Below, in pieces: positions 8,469 to 19,165 of a stretch of DNA of 38,932 bases (position 1 is the stretch's first letter; each line of letters begins with the position of its first letter). The position numbers were made by a program, and so were the translations under genes. The DNA comes from Mesoaciditoga sp. GTDB taxonomy: Bacteria > Thermotogota > Thermotogae > Mesoaciditogales > Mesoaciditogaceae. The notes beneath the pieces are model-generated. The model was not told the DNA's origin, made no database searches, and was given only the letters and a program-made list of their open reading frames with translations. Location: the NCBI GenBank assembly GCA_015489955.1, contig WFYR01000102.1:1-38932 (forward strand), read 5' to 3'.

Positions 8469-10043
8469 CAAAGCCAATGCTTCATAAGTGCTTTGAAAAC
8501 TCTCTATTCCATCAGTGAGATTGTAAAAATACCCACCACTTTTCACATCTTTCAATTTTTTCAACTCGTCGATAAAAAAACTCTTATCCACGTTTAAGTC
8601 ATAATTTTTTTCCAAAGTCCAGGCGGCTCTAAGAAGGTTTAAATCCGTAAGGGATCTATTTTTGATTTCCGCTATGAACTTTTTACCTATGATTTGAACG
8701 TTCCTTTCATTCACCTCATATCCAAAGTCGTGTGCAAAGTTGAGAAGTTGCACGTAATCGTAGTAATACGAAACGTTCCTTTTTGAGGAATCCATTTTGT
8801 TTAGTCCTTTAAAAAGCCTGTCCAAGACCGTATGAATGTCCATGAAAACTTTGTCATTTTTGTAGTCCGTTCGTTGAATAACTTTCAAAAGCTGAAAAGC
8901 CCTGTCAAAGTTAAAAGTTGCCAGGTAATAAGCCTCCAACGCCGGAGAAAGATTCATTTTGTTGTAGAAAGAATCAATCAAAGTCTGTATTTGAGGCTTG
9001 CTCAAAAGTGCGTAACGTTCATTCATTTCCAAAGCGTATTCTAAATACACGGCCAAAACGTTAACAGGGTAGGCGGAAGCTGCGGAAACCAGATTAGAGG
9101 TAAACTTCTTCCAATAATTTATATCGGCTTTTTTTCCAAGCGTATTCAAAATTTTAGTTGCCCAGTACGTGTCACTAACAGATGAAACGCTTCCCAAATC
9201 GTAGTAGCCACCAAAAGGGGCCCTTTGTGCTTCAAAGATTTCAAATTTTTGGTTTAAATTAAAAGGCACTTTTAACGTTTCACAAAGTTTTTTGTAAAAG
9301 AAAAGTTGTCGAGGAGTTTGAATATCCGGATTCTCAAGTGTTTGTCTCACTTCTTTATTATTTAAATAACCGGCCTTTAAAAGTGTGTACTCTCTCATGT
9401 AGTCTCCATTAACATAGGAAATATGGTCATTCAAGAATTTCATAGTTTTTAAATCTCTTGGAACTTTTTTCCCTCTAACTTTGATCAACGCAACTAAAAT
9501 GGTTATTCCCGCATTCGCGTACGTTTTTTTATCTATGGCGTCGTTCAAAATTTTAGAGGCGGTCTTGTAAAAAGGCGAGGCGTTCAAATCTTTTCCAAGC
9601 AACTTTTCAAGAATCAAACCATCTGATACCATTTGAAAGTAAGCGTAAGTACCTGTGTAATCTTTTAGATTTTTGTTTAAAAAGTTATCCACGGCGTTCA
9701 AAAATTTTGTGTCCACTTTCATTCCATTATCTTCCATGTAAGAAGAAAGAAAAACCGTGTAATTAACCCATGTTGGTACCTTGAAATAAGAAGCGTGCGT
9801 CTTTAAAAGATTAAAATACTCTTCAAAATAACTCGAATTGACAAACGACTTACCATATTCTTGGGCCAATTTTTGCATATATATGGTTTCTACAAGGTTC
9901 CCATACCGAGAAACAACTGTTGGCGTATCAACATAACCACCGTCTTTAACCTTATGCATTTGGACGTAAGACGTTAAGGTGGCAAAAGAAGTAAGCGTTC
10001 CTAACAAAACGACAATTAAAACCAATATGAAGATCTTTTTCAA
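8454..10043 (-). CDS. Secreted alpha/alpha-toroid-like helical repeat protein
   Basis: A 529-residue protein of unknown function with a clear signal peptide (residues 1-20) and no lipobox Cys, so probably periplasmic. The rest is helical. Repeats of the type seen in prenyltransferase/terpene-cyclase toroids are visible: [20 protein letters not shown] from residue 278, a terminal copy with GGYFYNL and [11 protein letters not shown] at 508-527, and a weaker one near residue 35. These folds bind hydrophobic or glycan ligands, but no catalytic motif is recognisable, so no enzyme activity is claimed. Its start overlaps the glgC stop by 4 bases (ATGA), so it is the last gene of the glyA-glgD-glgC operon. 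A link to carbohydrate storage is inferred from position only. Confidence 0.6.
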   Translation of the reverse strand: MKKIFILVLIVVLLGTLTSFATLTSYVQMHKVKDGGYVDTPTVVSRYGNLVETIYMQKLAQEYGKSFVNSSYFEEYFNLLKTHASYFKVPTWVNYTVFLSSYMEDNGMKVDTKFLNAVDNFLNKNLKDYTGTYAYFQMVSDGLILEKLLGKDLNASPFYKTASKILNDAIDKKTYANAGITILVALIKVRGKKVPRDLKTMKFLNDHISYVNGDYMREYTLLKAGYLNNKEVRQTLENPDIQTPRQLFFYKKLCETLKVPFNLNQKFEIFEAQRAPFGGYYDLGSVSSVSDTYWATKILNTLGKKADINYWKKFTSNLVSAASAYPVNVLAVYLEYALEMNERYALLSKPQIQTLIDSFYNKMNLSPALEAYYLATFNFDRAFQLLKVIQRTDYKNDKVFMDIHTVLDRLFKGLNKMDSSKRNVSYYYDYVQLLNFAHDFGYEVNERNVQIIGKKFIAEIKNRSLTDLNLLRAAWTLEKNYDLNVDKSFFIDELKKLKDVKSGGYFYNLTDGIESFQSTYEALALLKEL

Positions 10044-11308
10044 ATTTTTCTCTCCCCCTTCAAATTTTTTCCACTTTCGAGAAAATCCACACCCATCTTT
10101 TCAATGTTTAAAAAATTAGAAATAGAGCAATTTTTCCCTATTTTCATATTTCTCGGTATTACAACACCCTCTCCTATCACACTTATCCCATGGTTGTATA
10201 TGCTTGGGAATTCTTCATTCTCGGTATCTTCACCCACGCCTATTTGCACGTGATCTTTAATTATGGTATTCTCGCTTATTATCGCATTTTCTATGTGACA
10301 ATTTTCACCTATAGAAACATTTGTCATAACCACAGAATTTCTTATCACGCTGTTTTTACCAACCTTAACCCCTTGAAAAAGGACGCTACTTTCCACTTCA
10401 CCGTAAACTCTTGTCCCCTCACTGACAAGCGATTTCATAACTTTTGATCCTTTTCCAAAAAAAGCTGGTGGCATTTCCTCGCTATGTGTATAAAATCTCC
10501 AATTTGGATCGTACAGATTTAACGCTGGCATGGGATGAGTTAACTCTAAATTAGTTTCCCATAGGGAGTAGATCGTTCCGACGTCTCTCCAATAACCTTC
10601 GAATTGGTAAGCATACATGTTAACACCTTGCTCTAAAAGTTTTGGAATAACGTTTTTGCCAAAATCGTGTTGTGATTTTTCGTCTTTTTCATCTTCTATC
10701 AATGCCCTTCTCAAAATTTTCCAATTGAAGAGGTAAATTCCCATGGAAATCAGTTGCGATTTGGGATGTGGCGGTTTTTCTTCAAAATCCACTATCTTGA
10801 AAACGTTATCGGTTATAACCGTTCCGAATCTGCTAGCTTCAGATAACGGAACTTTTATGCAGGAAATGGTAACATCTGCATTTTTCGAAATATGAAAGTC
10901 CAGCATTTCGTTGTAATCCATGGAATAGACGTGATCTCCCGACAACACTAAAACATATTTTGGGGAGAATTCATCTATGAAATCGATGTTCTGTTGAATA
11001 GCATGGGCGGTTCCTTTATACCATTCGCCTTTTGATGAAGCGGCGTAAGGCGAAAGTATAAATAAACCACCTTGTTTTCTATCCATATCCCAATCTCTTC
11101 CTATTCCAAGATGAGCGCTCAAAACCCTTGGTTTGTACTGTGTTAACACTCCCACGGTATAAATGGATGAGTTTGTACAATTCGACATGGTGAAGTCAAT
11201 AATTCTGTACTTTCCTCCAAATGGAACGGCTGGTTTTGCTATGTCTTCTGTTAAAACTCCGAGTCTGGTTCCCTGCCCTCCAGCCAAAATCATGGCCACT
11301 AAGTTCAA
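10040..11308 (-). CDS. glgC: Glucose-1-phosphate adenylyltransferase (ADP-glucose pyrophosphorylase)
   Basis: A 422-residue enzyme that makes ADP-glucose from glucose-1-phosphate and ATP, the first committed step of glycogen synthesis. The nucleotide-binding loop [13 protein letters not shown] is at the N-terminus, followed by [26 protein letters not shown] carries the metal-binding Asp, and the C-terminal third is a left-handed beta-helix of hexapeptide repeats. I place the start at TTG 11308: GGAGG lies 8 bases upstream and the length then matches family members. The longer frame to 11353 overlaps glgD and lacks a binding site. It lies 29 bases after glgD and overlaps the next gene by 4. 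GlgC and GlgD probably form a mixed tetramer. Confidence 0.93.
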   Translation of the reverse strand: MNLVAMILAGGQGTRLGVLTEDIAKPAVPFGGKYRIIDFTMSNCTNSSIYTVGVLTQYKPRVLSAHLGIGRDWDMDRKQGGLFILSPYAASSKGEWYKGTAHAIQQNIDFIDEFSPKYVLVLSGDHVYSMDYNEMLDFHISKNADVTISCIKVPLSEASRFGTVITDNVFKIVDFEEKPPHPKSQLISMGIYLFNWKILRRALIEDEKDEKSQHDFGKNVIPKLLEQGVNMYAYQFEGYWRDVGTIYSLWETNLELTHPMPALNLYDPNWRFYTHSEEMPPAFFGKGSKVMKSLVSEGTRVYGEVESSVLFQGVKVGKNSVIRNSVVMTNVSIGENCHIENAIISENTIIKDHVQIGVGEDTENEEFPSIYNHGISVIGEGVVIPRNMKIGKNCSISNFLNIEKMGVDFLESGKNLKGERKI

Positions 11309-11337
11309 CTTTTTGACCTCCTTACTAAAAATGCTGA

Positions 11338-12447
11338 CTAAACCACTTGCCACTTTTCAAATATCAAAGGTTCATCGTATCCCCTAAATATTCTTTCCGA
11401 ACGAATTGTCACGTATTTGTCCAAAATGCAATTCGTTATCTTCGCTCCTTCTTCTATAGTTGAACCTTCCATTACAATTGAATCTTCGACCAACGCCCCT
11501 GACTTTATTTGAACGTTTCTAAATATCACACTGTTTTTAACCGTACCGGCTATTATACTTCCATCCGCAACTATTGAATTCTCTATGGAACCAGTAGGAG
11601 TTACCTTTGGAGGTGCCATATCCTTTAATTTTGTGAATATCTTTCCGTGTTCATAAAAGAGCTCATTCGCAATATCTGGATTCAGCATATCCATATTCAC
11701 TTGTTTGTACTCTAATAGGGATTTTTTCACATTTTTCCAATAGCCGATGAATTCGTAAGACATTACTCGTAGAACTTTCAGGTTTGAAATTACCACTCCT
11801 TTGAGAAAATCGTACTCTCCATTTGGCACACTCGCGTAAAGCAAGTCCATAAGCAACTTTTTGTTCATGAAATATATTCCCAGATTTATCTTATCGCCAG
11901 CCGGTTTCTTAGACTTTTCCCTTATTTCGATTATCTTTCCTTCTTCATCGGTTTTAATCGTTCCGTACAGTAAAGGATCATATCCTTGAATTGATTTCGT
12001 CATTACGGTTATATCCGCCATGGATATCATGTGATAATCGTACAATTTTTCGAAATCAACATTGAATATGTGATCACCAGAGCCTATCAGCACGTAATCT
12101 TCGCTTCCCCTTTTTAAAATTGTCATGTTTTGAAAGATAGCGTCCGCCGTTCCTTTATACCAATACATGTGATTTTCATCAGCGTAAGGTTGAAGTATGT
12201 ACAAACCGCCATGTTTTCTGTCCAAATCCCATTCTCTTCCAGAACCAAGATGGTCCATAAGGCTTCGTGGATTGTACTGGGTTATAACGCCTATCTTTCT
12301 TATTCCAGATCTCACCATATTTGAAAGCGTAAAATCTACAGCCCTGTATTTTCCACCAACGGGCATCGCTGCGGATGCCCGTTTTTTAGTTAAATTGCCC
12401 AGCGCTTTTCCTTTATCTCCAGCCAGGATCAGCCCAAGTATCTTCAA
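11338..12447 (-). CDS. glgD: GlgD, regulatory paralogue of ADP-glucose pyrophosphorylase
   Basis: A 369-residue homologue of GlgC. The catalytic N-terminal loop is degraded: GlgC has GGQGTRL, whereas here it is GDKGKAL, losing the key Arg. The general fold, the GSGDHIF strand and the C-terminal hexapeptide repeats remain. In Firmicutes, GlgD is reported to be poorly active or inactive alone and to boost GlgC in a heterotetramer; the same role is inferred here. The start is a TTG at 12447 preceded by AAAGGA; no in-frame ATG fits. It lies 15 bases after glyA and 29 before glgC, in one operon. Near its 5' end is a terminator-shaped palindrome (12359-12387). Confidence 0.88.
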   Translation of the reverse strand: MKILGLILAGDKGKALGNLTKKRASAAMPVGGKYRAVDFTLSNMVRSGIRKIGVITQYNPRSLMDHLGSGREWDLDRKHGGLYILQPYADENHMYWYKGTADAIFQNMTILKRGSEDYVLIGSGDHIFNVDFEKLYDYHMISMADITVMTKSIQGYDPLLYGTIKTDEEGKIIEIREKSKKPAGDKINLGIYFMNKKLLMDLLYASVPNGEYDFLKGVVISNLKVLRVMSYEFIGYWKNVKKSLLEYKQVNMDMLNPDIANELFYEHGKIFTKLKDMAPPKVTPTGSIENSIVADGSIIAGTVKNSVIFRNVQIKSGALVEDSIVMEGSTIEEGAKITNCILDKYVTIRSERIFRGYDEPLIFEKWQVV

Positions 12448-12462
12448 AAGCCATCATTCCTT

Positions 12463-13722
12463 TTACATCATTTCAGGATAAAGCGGAAATTCTTTGCAAA
12501 GTTTTTCAACTCTTTCTCTGGCGGCCTTTTTCGTTTCTTCGTCCTCTGGTTTATGAATTATAGAAGCGATGATATCTGCTATTTCTTCCATCTGAGCTTC
12601 TTTCATTCCACGAGTAGTCACCGCTGGCGTTCCAAGTCTTATTCCACTGGTTATGAAAGGAGAACGCGTCTCACGAGGAATTGTGTTTTTGTTCACCGTT
12701 ATTCCCACTTCACCGAGTAATCTTTCAACCTTCTTACCGCTAAGGCCTGTTTCAGTTAAATCTACGAGCATGAGATGGGTGTCTGTTCCACCTGAAACGA
12801 TCCGTATACTTCTATCTGACAATGCCTTGGCCAACGCTTTTGCATTTTTCACTATTTGGCTTTGGTACTCTTTGAACTCATTCGTCATGGCTTCTTTAAA
12901 GCACACGGCTTTAGCCGCAATTATGTGCATGAGAGGTCCACCCTGAATACCAGGAAAGATGGACTTGTCTATGGCTTTCGCTATTTCTTCTTTTTTTGAT
13001 AAGATGAGGCCTCCTCTCGGCCCTCTAAGAGTTTTGTGAGTAGTGGAAGTAACAACATCGGCGTATTCCATGGGATTTGGATGAACTTTCGCGGCCACCA
13101 AACCTGCAAAGTGTGCCATATCAACAACCAGATACGCTCCCACTTCATCGGCAATTTCTCTAAATCTCTTGAAGTCTATAATTCGCGCGTAAGCACTTCC
13201 ACCGGTTACTATCACCTTTGGCTTGTGTTCAAGAGCCAGTCTTTCAACTTCATCGTAATCTATAAGCTCTGTATCTGGATTCAAACCATATGGCACAAAA
13301 TTGTAAAGCCGACCAGAAAAGTTTACAGGTGAACCATGCGTTAAATGGCCACCTTGAGTTAACGAAAGTCCCATGATAACACTCGATGGCTCTGCCAGAG
13401 CAAAGTAAGTTGCCATATTCGCCTGAGAACCTGAATGTGGTTGAACGTTTGCAAAATTGGCATCGAAAAGCGCCTTTGCCCTGTCTCTTGCCAGGTTTTC
13501 CGCTATGTCTACAACCTCACAGCCACCATAATATCTCTTGGCCGGATAACCCTCGGCGTACTTATTCGTCAAAACGCTTCCCATAGCCTGCAAAACCGCT
13601 TTTGAGACAAAATTTTCAGATGCTATTAGTTCAATGCCATTTTGCTGCCTCTTCAGTTCTTTGTGAATTACGTCATATATTTCAGGATCTACACTTTTAA
13701 CTTCTTCCCAGAGATCTTTCAT
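12463..13722 (-). CDS. glyA: Serine hydroxymethyltransferase
   Basis: A 419-residue PLP enzyme that interconverts serine plus tetrahydrofolate with glycine plus methylene-tetrahydrofolate, the main source of one-carbon units. The PLP lysine is K230 in [39 protein letters not shown] and the HSGSQAN motif are all present, and the length is normal. The start ATG 13722 has AAGGGG upstream. It heads an operon with glgD and glgC. A cyclodeaminase-family gene for folate one-carbon chemistry is also in this window (23400-24011). No riboswitch is evident in the 142-base leader. Confidence 0.96.
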   Translation of the reverse strand: MKDLWEEVKSVDPEIYDVIHKELKRQQNGIELIASENFVSKAVLQAMGSVLTNKYAEGYPAKRYYGGCEVVDIAENLARDRAKALFDANFANVQPHSGSQANMATYFALAEPSSVIMGLSLTQGGHLTHGSPVNFSGRLYNFVPYGLNPDTELIDYDEVERLALEHKPKVIVTGGSAYARIIDFKRFREIADEVGAYLVVDMAHFAGLVAAKVHPNPMEYADVVTSTTHKTLRGPRGGLILSKKEEIAKAIDKSIFPGIQGGPLMHIIAAKAVCFKEAMTNEFKEYQSQIVKNAKALAKALSDRSIRIVSGGTDTHLMLVDLTETGLSGKKVERLLGEVGITVNKNTIPRETRSPFITSGIRLGTPAVTTRGMKEAQMEEIADIIASIIHKPEDEETKKAARERVEKLCKEFPLYPEMM

Positions 13723-13804
13723 CTTATCAGCCCCTTTTCTATATAGAATTGCCGTATTCCGCGGCTATCGTTCATTTTTAAATTACATTTCACTACCTCA
13801 ACTA

Positions 13805-13813
13805 ATTTTATCA
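13805..13813 (-). promoter_or_regulatory. Possible extended -10 promoter for glyA-glgDC
   Basis: On the minus strand TGA precedes TAAAAT (13805-13810), a TGn-extended -10, about 83 bases before glyA. The -35 (GATCAA) is poor. The rest of the 142-base gap shows nothing recognisable. Confidence 0.35.
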
Positions 13814-13864
13814 TCACTCGCTTCTCGTTGATCGATGTAAACTTCAAATTAAACGTTGCACAAT

Positions 13865-15571
13865 TTATTTTATTTTGTATTGATTTAATTTGTAAAACAA
13901 AGTTCTCAAACTTATACCAAGCGCTTCCGCAGTTTTTGTTCTGTTTCCTCCATACGATTTAAGCGTAGTCTGTATGAGTTGTTTTTCAAAATTATTCAAA
14001 GCCATTTTCAGCGTCATTCCTGAAGGTACGTGAATGGAAGTGGACCTTTTCCGCGGTACTTCAAACGCTGGCAAATGAATGATTTTTATTATCTTCTCAT
14101 CCATTTCCATATTTATCATTGCCCGGGCAATGAAATTTTCAAGCTCTCTCACATTGCCGTACCACGGCAGACTTTTCAAAATCTCGAGAACCTCATTTGA
14201 AATTTCTTTTACGGCTCGACCATATTCTTGATTTAATTTTCTTATTATATGCTTTACCAGGGGTTCCAAATCTTCCATTCTTTCTCTTAGAGGAGTTATG
14301 ACAATAGGGACTACATTTAATCTGTAATACAGATCTGGAATGAATTTTCCATCCTTTATCATTTCTTCCAAATCCAGATTGGTAGCGGCTATTATTCTGA
14401 CGTCGAGTTGCTTGCTTTTTGTGCTTCCCAGTCTGGTTACTTCCATCTCCTGAAGGAATCTCAAAAATCTTGATTGAACTTTAACTTCCATCTTTCCAAT
14501 TTCATCCAAGAATAGCGTTCCACCATTTGCCTCTTCTAACAACCCTCTTTTTCCGCCTTTTTTTGCGCCCGTAAACGCCCCCTCTTCATACCCGAAAAGT
14601 TCTGATTCTAATATACCTTCTGGCAGAGCGGCGCAATTAACACTTACAAAAGGATGGTTTGCTCTATTGCTTGCATTGTGAATTGCATGGGCAAAAAGTT
14701 CCTTTCCAGTTCCCGATTCTCCTCTTAGAAGGACTGTAGCCCTTGTTTTTGCAACTTTTTTTGCCTGAAGGATGGCAACCTGCATGGTGCGTGAAACGCC
14801 AATTATATCGTCAAAAGTGTATCTAGCCTTCAATTGGCGTATCGTTCGATTAGCCTCTTCCAATTCTTTGCTCAGGGATATTATCTTCGAAACATCATGA
14901 ATAACCGCCACACTACCAGAAAACTTCCCATCTATAACCAGCGGCGTCGCATCGATGATCACTTCTTTTTTTAACGGCCCAACTTTTATTCTGTGACCAA
15001 AAATGGGTTTTTTGTACTTTGCAACTTTCATGTGCACACTTTCGCCTTCCGCTATGTCTACATCCGCTGTCTTTCCGAGCACTTCGTCTGAACTAAAACC
15101 GGTCAATTTTGTGTAGGCTTTATTAACCATTTTAACTTTTCCATTTTCATCTGCCACGCTTATTGCATCGTCAGTTGATTGTATTATGGTTTCCAGCATG
15201 AATCTCACATTTTTTAGATCTGTAACTTCTTCTGCCATGTGTTCAACTTCCGTAATGTCCCTGAACACGGCAACCGCACCTACTACATTTCCATTTTCAT
15301 CTTTTAAGGGAATTCTCGATGTGACTATTCTTGTTTTACCAGCGTCCTGAATTCTATCCAATTCGGAAATTCCTGTCTTTACAACCACATGAAGCCTCGT
15401 ATTTTTAACCGTACTCACAACATCATACCCAGCGTAATCTTTAACGGGCATATGTAATATGCGACACGCAGCACGATTCATAAATACTATTTTCGCGTGC
15501 TTGTCTACCATAATCACACCTTCAAGCATTGAGTCAAGAATGCGTTTGTAATACTTACACTTTGAGCTCAT
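13865..15571 (-). CDS. Sigma-54-dependent transcriptional activator with two PAS domains
   Basis: A 568-residue enhancer-binding protein. Two PAS sensor domains (about residues 5-110 and 120-235) precede the AAA+ domain: Walker A GESGTGKE (284-291), the sigma-54-contacting loop GAFTGA (331-336), Walker [11 protein letters not shown] (350-359). A Fis-type helix-turn-helix follows at about 525-566 ([22 protein letters not shown]). It lacks a phosphoacceptor receiver domain, so the signal is probably sensed directly by a PAS domain. The start ATG 15571 has GGAGG 5 bases upstream; it overlaps the end of nadK by 17 bases. It is the last gene of the asnS-ruvB-yggT-nadK run. Its presence implies rpoN elsewhere in the genome. 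Targets are unknown. Confidence 0.9.
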   Translation of the reverse strand: MSSKCKYYKRILDSMLEGVIMVDKHAKIVFMNRAACRILHMPVKDYAGYDVVSTVKNTRLHVVVKTGISELDRIQDAGKTRIVTSRIPLKDENGNVVGAVAVFRDITEVEHMAEEVTDLKNVRFMLETIIQSTDDAISVADENGKVKMVNKAYTKLTGFSSDEVLGKTADVDIAEGESVHMKVAKYKKPIFGHRIKVGPLKKEVIIDATPLVIDGKFSGSVAVIHDVSKIISLSKELEEANRTIRQLKARYTFDDIIGVSRTMQVAILQAKKVAKTRATVLLRGESGTGKELFAHAIHNASNRANHPFVSVNCAALPEGILESELFGYEEGAFTGAKKGGKRGLLEEANGGTLFLDEIGKMEVKVQSRFLRFLQEMEVTRLGSTKSKQLDVRIIAATNLDLEEMIKDGKFIPDLYYRLNVVPIVITPLRERMEDLEPLVKHIIRKLNQEYGRAVKEISNEVLEILKSLPWYGNVRELENFIARAMINMEMDEKIIKIIHLPAFEVPRKRSTSIHVPSGMTLKMALNNFEKQLIQTTLKSYGGNRTKTAEALGISLRTLFYKLNQYKIK

Positions 15572-16394
15572 ACTTTCCTCCAAAACCGTTATGCATTCCC
15601 CATCCCAATTTAGTGTGAACCAATTTAAAGAAATTTATATCGGAAGTGCACAGGAAATTAAGATGTTTTTCAGAACCGCTTATTTCAAATTTTCCCATAT
15701 GATTCTTCTTACAAAGTTCTTCTCCGTCTCCCACGCAAAAGTAAGATTCATCTTCTCTTGGTTTTACCGTAACTGTTATCTTTCTGTTAAAAGATGCAAT
15801 AACTGGCCAGGCGGCAAAAGCGTGTGCCATCATTGGAACAATGGATACTAAAGATAAATTCGGATCGATCACAGATCCCCCAGCTGATAAGTTGTAAGCT
15901 GTAGAACCTGTGGACGTGGAAAAGATCATGCCATCGCACAGCATTTCTCCCATAGAGCTATCATCCACGCTTATGGACACTCTTAACATATGGGATCTCA
16001 CCGCGCGTTGAACGACAAAGTCGTTGAAGAACTCATTTTGCATACCATCGCAAATTACCTTCAAAAAATTTCTTCTAACGATGGTGTAATCACCCAGATC
16101 GATTATTTCGTGAAGAACTTCATCTATTTTTTCAAAACTGTAAGGGCTTAAAAAACCAAGATGTCCAAAGTTTATCCCTACAACGTTAACATTCCTATTT
16201 GCGAGAATTTTGGAAGCTTTTAAGACTGTACCGTCTCCTCCTAAGACAAAGGCAATGGTTTTATCATCAGTCTCTTCAATTCCAACCTCTTTTAAGTTTC
16301 TGAGCCTTAACTTTTCTCTCAAAAGTGAAAGCGCCTTTAGCGTTTCTTTCTTTTTTTCGTTCCTGAATACGAAAAATTTTTTGAATTCCTTCAT
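15555..16394 (-). CDS. nadK: NAD kinase
   Basis: A 279-residue enzyme that phosphorylates NAD to NADP. It has the hallmark GGDGT at residues 52-56, NFGHLGFL at about 75-82, and the glycine-rich [15 protein letters not shown] at about 159-173. The length is normal for bacterial NadK. The start ATG overlaps the yggT stop by 4 bases (ATGA), and its end overlaps the regulator gene, so translation is coupled along the operon. Confidence 0.94.
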   Translation of the reverse strand: MKEFKKFFVFRNEKKKETLKALSLLREKLRLRNLKEVGIEETDDKTIAFVLGGDGTVLKASKILANRNVNVVGINFGHLGFLSPYSFEKIDEVLHEIIDLGDYTIVRRNFLKVICDGMQNEFFNDFVVQRAVRSHMLRVSISVDDSSMGEMLCDGMIFSTSTGSTAYNLSAGGSVIDPNLSLVSIVPMMAHAFAAWPVIASFNRKITVTVKPREDESYFCVGDGEELCKKNHMGKFEISGSEKHLNFLCTSDINFFKLVHTKLGWGMHNGFGGKYELKV

Positions 16395-16687
16395 CTCTTC
16401 AGTACCACGCTTAGATCGAAAAGTGTGTTTACGACGAAGGCTTGGATGAATACCAATATAAGCAAGGCCACAAATGGAGAAAAATCAAACATGCCAATGG
16501 GTGGTATAAAGCGTCTTAACGGTCTCACCATTGGATCGCACATTTGATCCAAAACTCTTCTAAAAGGATGGTAGTACGGCAAAATAAAGCTCAAAATTGA
16601 ATCGATTATCAAAATGGTTATAGCAAAAATTATCACGATATTCAAAATAACGGCTATTGCGTATATGAAATTTGCAAGCACAAACAT
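16391..16687 (-). CDS. YggT family membrane protein
   Basis: A small protein of about 98 residues with two hydrophobic segments (near residues 5-30 and 70-92). They flank the family-typical DQMCDPMVRPLRRFIPPIGMFDFSP (given here with key residues DP, RP, PP and G-DFSP). YggT proteins are inner-membrane proteins of uncertain role, linked to envelope and cell-division functions. I use ATG 16687, one base after the ruvB stop, with GGGAG upstream; a TTG at 16705 would add six residues and overlap ruvB. It overlaps nadK by 4 bases. Confidence 0.85.
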   Translation of the reverse strand: MFVLANFIYAIAVILNIVIIFAITILIIDSILSFILPYYHPFRRVLDQMCDPMVRPLRRFIPPIGMFDFSPFVALLILVFIQAFVVNTLFDLSVVLKR

Positions 16688-16688
16688 T

Positions 16689-17711
16689 TCAACTATCACT
16701 CCCAAATTCGAAATTTTCGGTGCTTATCAGCGATTCTCCTATAGCGCTGTACCCTTTTGCCGTGAGTACCCTCCCACGCGACGTTCTGGCTACAAAACCG
16801 CCTTGAAGCAAATAAGGTTCGTAAACTTCGCTTATGGTTTCAGCTTCCATTCCAACAGACGCAGCCAAAGAGTTTAAACCCACCGGGCCTCCTCTGTAAT
16901 CGTGAGCAATCCTTTTTAGTATTTTTCTATCGGTTTCATCAAGACCGTACTTATCTATTTTCATTGATTCAAAAGCCTCATCAACTATTTCAAGCGTTAT
17001 CTCGTCCTTTGATTTAACGGTAGCGAAATCTCTTATTCTTTTCAACAGCCTGTTTGCAACCCTTGGTGTTCCCCTCGATCTCTTTGCTATTTCAGATGCA
17101 CAAGTGTTATCTATTTTTACCCCAAGGATTTTTGCACTTCTTTTGACTATGTTTTTTAGCTCTTCAATTTTGTAAAAATCGAGTTCTAACACCATTCCAA
17201 AACGATTCCTCAAGGGAGGCGTCAAAAGCCCACTTCTCGTTGTTGCACCAACCAATGTAAAGGGATTTACCGACAATCTAACCGTTCTCGCACCAGGGCC
17301 TTTTCCAACTAAAATATCAAGTTTGTAATCTTCCATCGCCGAATAAAGCACTTCCTCAACCGCATGTGGCAATCTGTGTATTTCATCTATGAAAAGCACA
17401 TCACCACTTGCAAGCGAAGTAAGAACCGCCGCAAGATCTCCTTGCCTTTCGATAACAGGCCCACTGGTAGTGTGAAGCTTCCCACCAGTTTCGTGGGCTA
17501 TTATAGTTGCAAGCGTTGTTTTTCCCAATCCGGGAGGACCCGCCAAAAGCACATGATCCAGCACCTCTCCGCGCATCTTCGCGGCGCGTATAGCAACGCT
17601 AAGACGTTCTTTTACATTTTCCTGACCTATGTATTCATCAAGTGAAAGTGGCCTTATGCTTACAAAACTTTCGTCTTCATTTTGAGGTTCTGAAGATAAC
17701 AATCTACCCAT
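16689..17711 (-). CDS. ruvB: Holliday junction branch migration ATPase RuvB
   Basis: A 340-residue AAA+ motor that drives branch migration with RuvA. It has [11 protein letters not shown] at the N-terminus, Walker [10 protein letters not shown] (58-66), Walker B LFIDEIH, sensor GATTRSGLL, and a C-terminal winged helix ending [10 protein letters not shown]. The length is standard. The start ATG 17711 is preceded by GGTGA. It lies 12 bases after asnS and one base before yggT. RuvA and RuvC genes are not in this window. Confidence 0.96.
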   Translation of the reverse strand: MGRLLSSEPQNEDESFVSIRPLSLDEYIGQENVKERLSVAIRAAKMRGEVLDHVLLAGPPGLGKTTLATIIAHETGGKLHTTSGPVIERQGDLAAVLTSLASGDVLFIDEIHRLPHAVEEVLYSAMEDYKLDILVGKGPGARTVRLSVNPFTLVGATTRSGLLTPPLRNRFGMVLELDFYKIEELKNIVKRSAKILGVKIDNTCASEIAKRSRGTPRVANRLLKRIRDFATVKSKDEITLEIVDEAFESMKIDKYGLDETDRKILKRIAHDYRGGPVGLNSLAASVGMEAETISEVYEPYLLQGGFVARTSRGRVLTAKGYSAIGESLISTENFEFGSDS

Positions 17712-17723
17712 TCATTCACCAGC

Positions 17724-19031
17724 TCACGGATGAATTCTGTAAATGGTCCTGGCAAATGGGATGGCTTCCCTTATATGATCTAATTTGCATATCCAGGCAA
17801 CAAGCCTTTCCACTCCCATTCCAAAGCCACTGTGTGGAACGCTTCCGTATCTTCTCAAGTCGATGTACCAGTCATAAGATTCGACAGGCAAATTGAATTC
17901 TTTTATCCTTTCTATAAGCAAATCCAAATCGTAAATACGTTCGGAAGCACCTATGATTTCACCATATCCTTCGGGTGCCAGCATATCATCACATAAAACC
18001 ACTTCCGGGTTCTCCGGATTCGGCTGCATGTAGAAAGCCTTTATCTTTCTTGGATAGTTGTATACCATAACGGGTTTTTCAAACTCCTCGCTTATGCCGG
18101 TTTCTTCATCTCCACCTATATCATCTCCCCATTTTATGTCGAATCCTTTCTTTTGCAAAAGCTTTATGGCCTCATCGTAGCTTATTCGGGGAAATGGAGG
18201 CTCTATTTTTTCAAGCAATGTTGTGTCTCTATTAAGAGCAGCAAGATGTTCTCCTGCCCTTTCCAAAACTTTTTGAATGACATACGAAACGAGTTCTTCC
18301 TGAAGTGTCATGTTGTCATCGGAAGTGTAATAAGCCATTTCCGCCTCATTCATCCAAAATTCCGTTAAGTGTCTGCGCGTCTTCGATTTTTCAGCCCTGA
18401 ACGTTGGTCCAAGGTTAAAAACCTTTCCCAGGGCCATCGCCGCAGCTTCCAAATAAAGTTGGCCAGTTTGGGCAAGGTAGGCTCTCCCAAGATCGAAATA
18501 TTTCACGCTGAAAAGCTCCCCAGCGGACTCACCTATTGCTCCGGTGAGTATGGGCGTATCGATGAGAACGAATTTTTTAGAATGATAGAATTCCCTTATC
18601 GCCCTTATGACTTCGTTTCGGATCTTCAAGATATGAAATTGTCTTCTTGATCGAAGCCAAAGGTGCCTGTTGGTCATCAAAAAGTCTATGCCATGTTCTT
18701 TTTTTGAAATTGGATAGTCTTCTGTCGGAATCTGAACTACTTGAATGTTATTGACATCCATTTCAAATCCGTAAGGAGATCTTTTGTCTTCTCTAACGCT
18801 CCCTTGAACGATAACACTCGATTCTATCCTTAAAGAATCGGCTTTTTTGAAAGTTTCTTCATCCACTGAAGATTTTTCAACGATAGCCTGAATGAATCCC
18901 GTTCCATCTCTCAACTGTAAAAAGTGTATCTTTCCGCTTGAACGTTTGTTGAACATCCAACCTTTTATTTCGATTTCTTCTCCCACATGCTCAGCAACAT
19001 CTTCTATGTACACCCATCGAGCCAACTTCAT
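17724..19031 (-). CDS. asnS: Asparaginyl-tRNA synthetase
   Basis: A class IIb aminoacyl-tRNA synthetase of about 435 residues. It has an N-terminal OB-fold anticodon-binding domain (IEIKGWMFNKRSSGKIHFLQLRDGT-like region, key residues GW, KR, F-QLRDG). The catalytic core holds motif 2 (FRAEKSKTRRHLTEFWMNEAE region, key FRAE and RH-EF) and motif 3 (GFGMGVERL). The 'Glu/Met-rich' hallmarks match AsnRS rather than AspRS of the bacterial type. The start is uncertain by two codons: ATG 19031 is used here, but GGAG lies only 2 bases before it and 8 bases before TTG 19025, which may be the true start. It heads the asnS-ruvB-yggT-nadK-regulator run, with a TGG-TAAAAT promoter at 19093-19101. Confidence 0.92.
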   Translation of the reverse strand: MKLARWVYIEDVAEHVGEEIEIKGWMFNKRSSGKIHFLQLRDGTGFIQAIVEKSSVDEETFKKADSLRIESSVIVQGSVREDKRSPYGFEMDVNNIQVVQIPTEDYPISKKEHGIDFLMTNRHLWLRSRRQFHILKIRNEVIRAIREFYHSKKFVLIDTPILTGAIGESAGELFSVKYFDLGRAYLAQTGQLYLEAAAMALGKVFNLGPTFRAEKSKTRRHLTEFWMNEAEMAYYTSDDNMTLQEELVSYVIQKVLERAGEHLAALNRDTTLLEKIEPPFPRISYDEAIKLLQKKGFDIKWGDDIGGDEETGISEEFEKPVMVYNYPRKIKAFYMQPNPENPEVVLCDDMLAPEGYGEIIGASERIYDLDLLIERIKEFNLPVESYDWYIDLRRYGSVPHSGFGMGVERLVAWICKLDHIREAIPFARTIYRIHP

Positions 19032-19092
19032 CACTCCTTTTGTTTTGTTTCCTTCCATCATCCAATGATGAAACAATTTGCACGGTTACTTA

Positions 19093-19101
19093 ATTTTACC
19101 A
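19093..19101 (-). promoter_or_regulatory. Extended -10 promoter for the asnS operon
   Basis: On the minus strand TGG precedes TAAAAT (19093-19098). It sits immediately downstream of the porin terminator, about 60 bases before asnS. The -35 is poor. Confidence 0.45.
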
Positions 19102-19102
19102 T

Positions 19103-19134
19103 AAAAAAGCCCCGACGTTGGTCGGGGCTTTTTT
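19103..19134 (-). terminator. Rho-independent terminator after the porin-like gene
   Basis: A perfect 8-bp stem, GCCCCGAC (19109-19116) and GTCGGGGC (19121-19128), loop GTTG, flanked by A6 and T6. It is symmetric, so it works on both strands. Here it ends the minus-strand envelope transcript 31 bases after the porin stop. Confidence 0.9.
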
Positions 19135-19165
19135 ATAAGATGTTCTCTTTTTTTGATTTTACCGA

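Noticed and set aside
10040-11353. glgC start at 11353
   Set aside because: It overlaps the glgD end by 16 bases, has no ribosome binding site, and adds 15 residues not found before the conserved [12 protein letters not shown] strand.
13723-13864. THF or glycine riboswitch upstream of glyA
   Set aside because: The 142-base leader is AT-rich and I could not find the conserved stems or motifs of either class.
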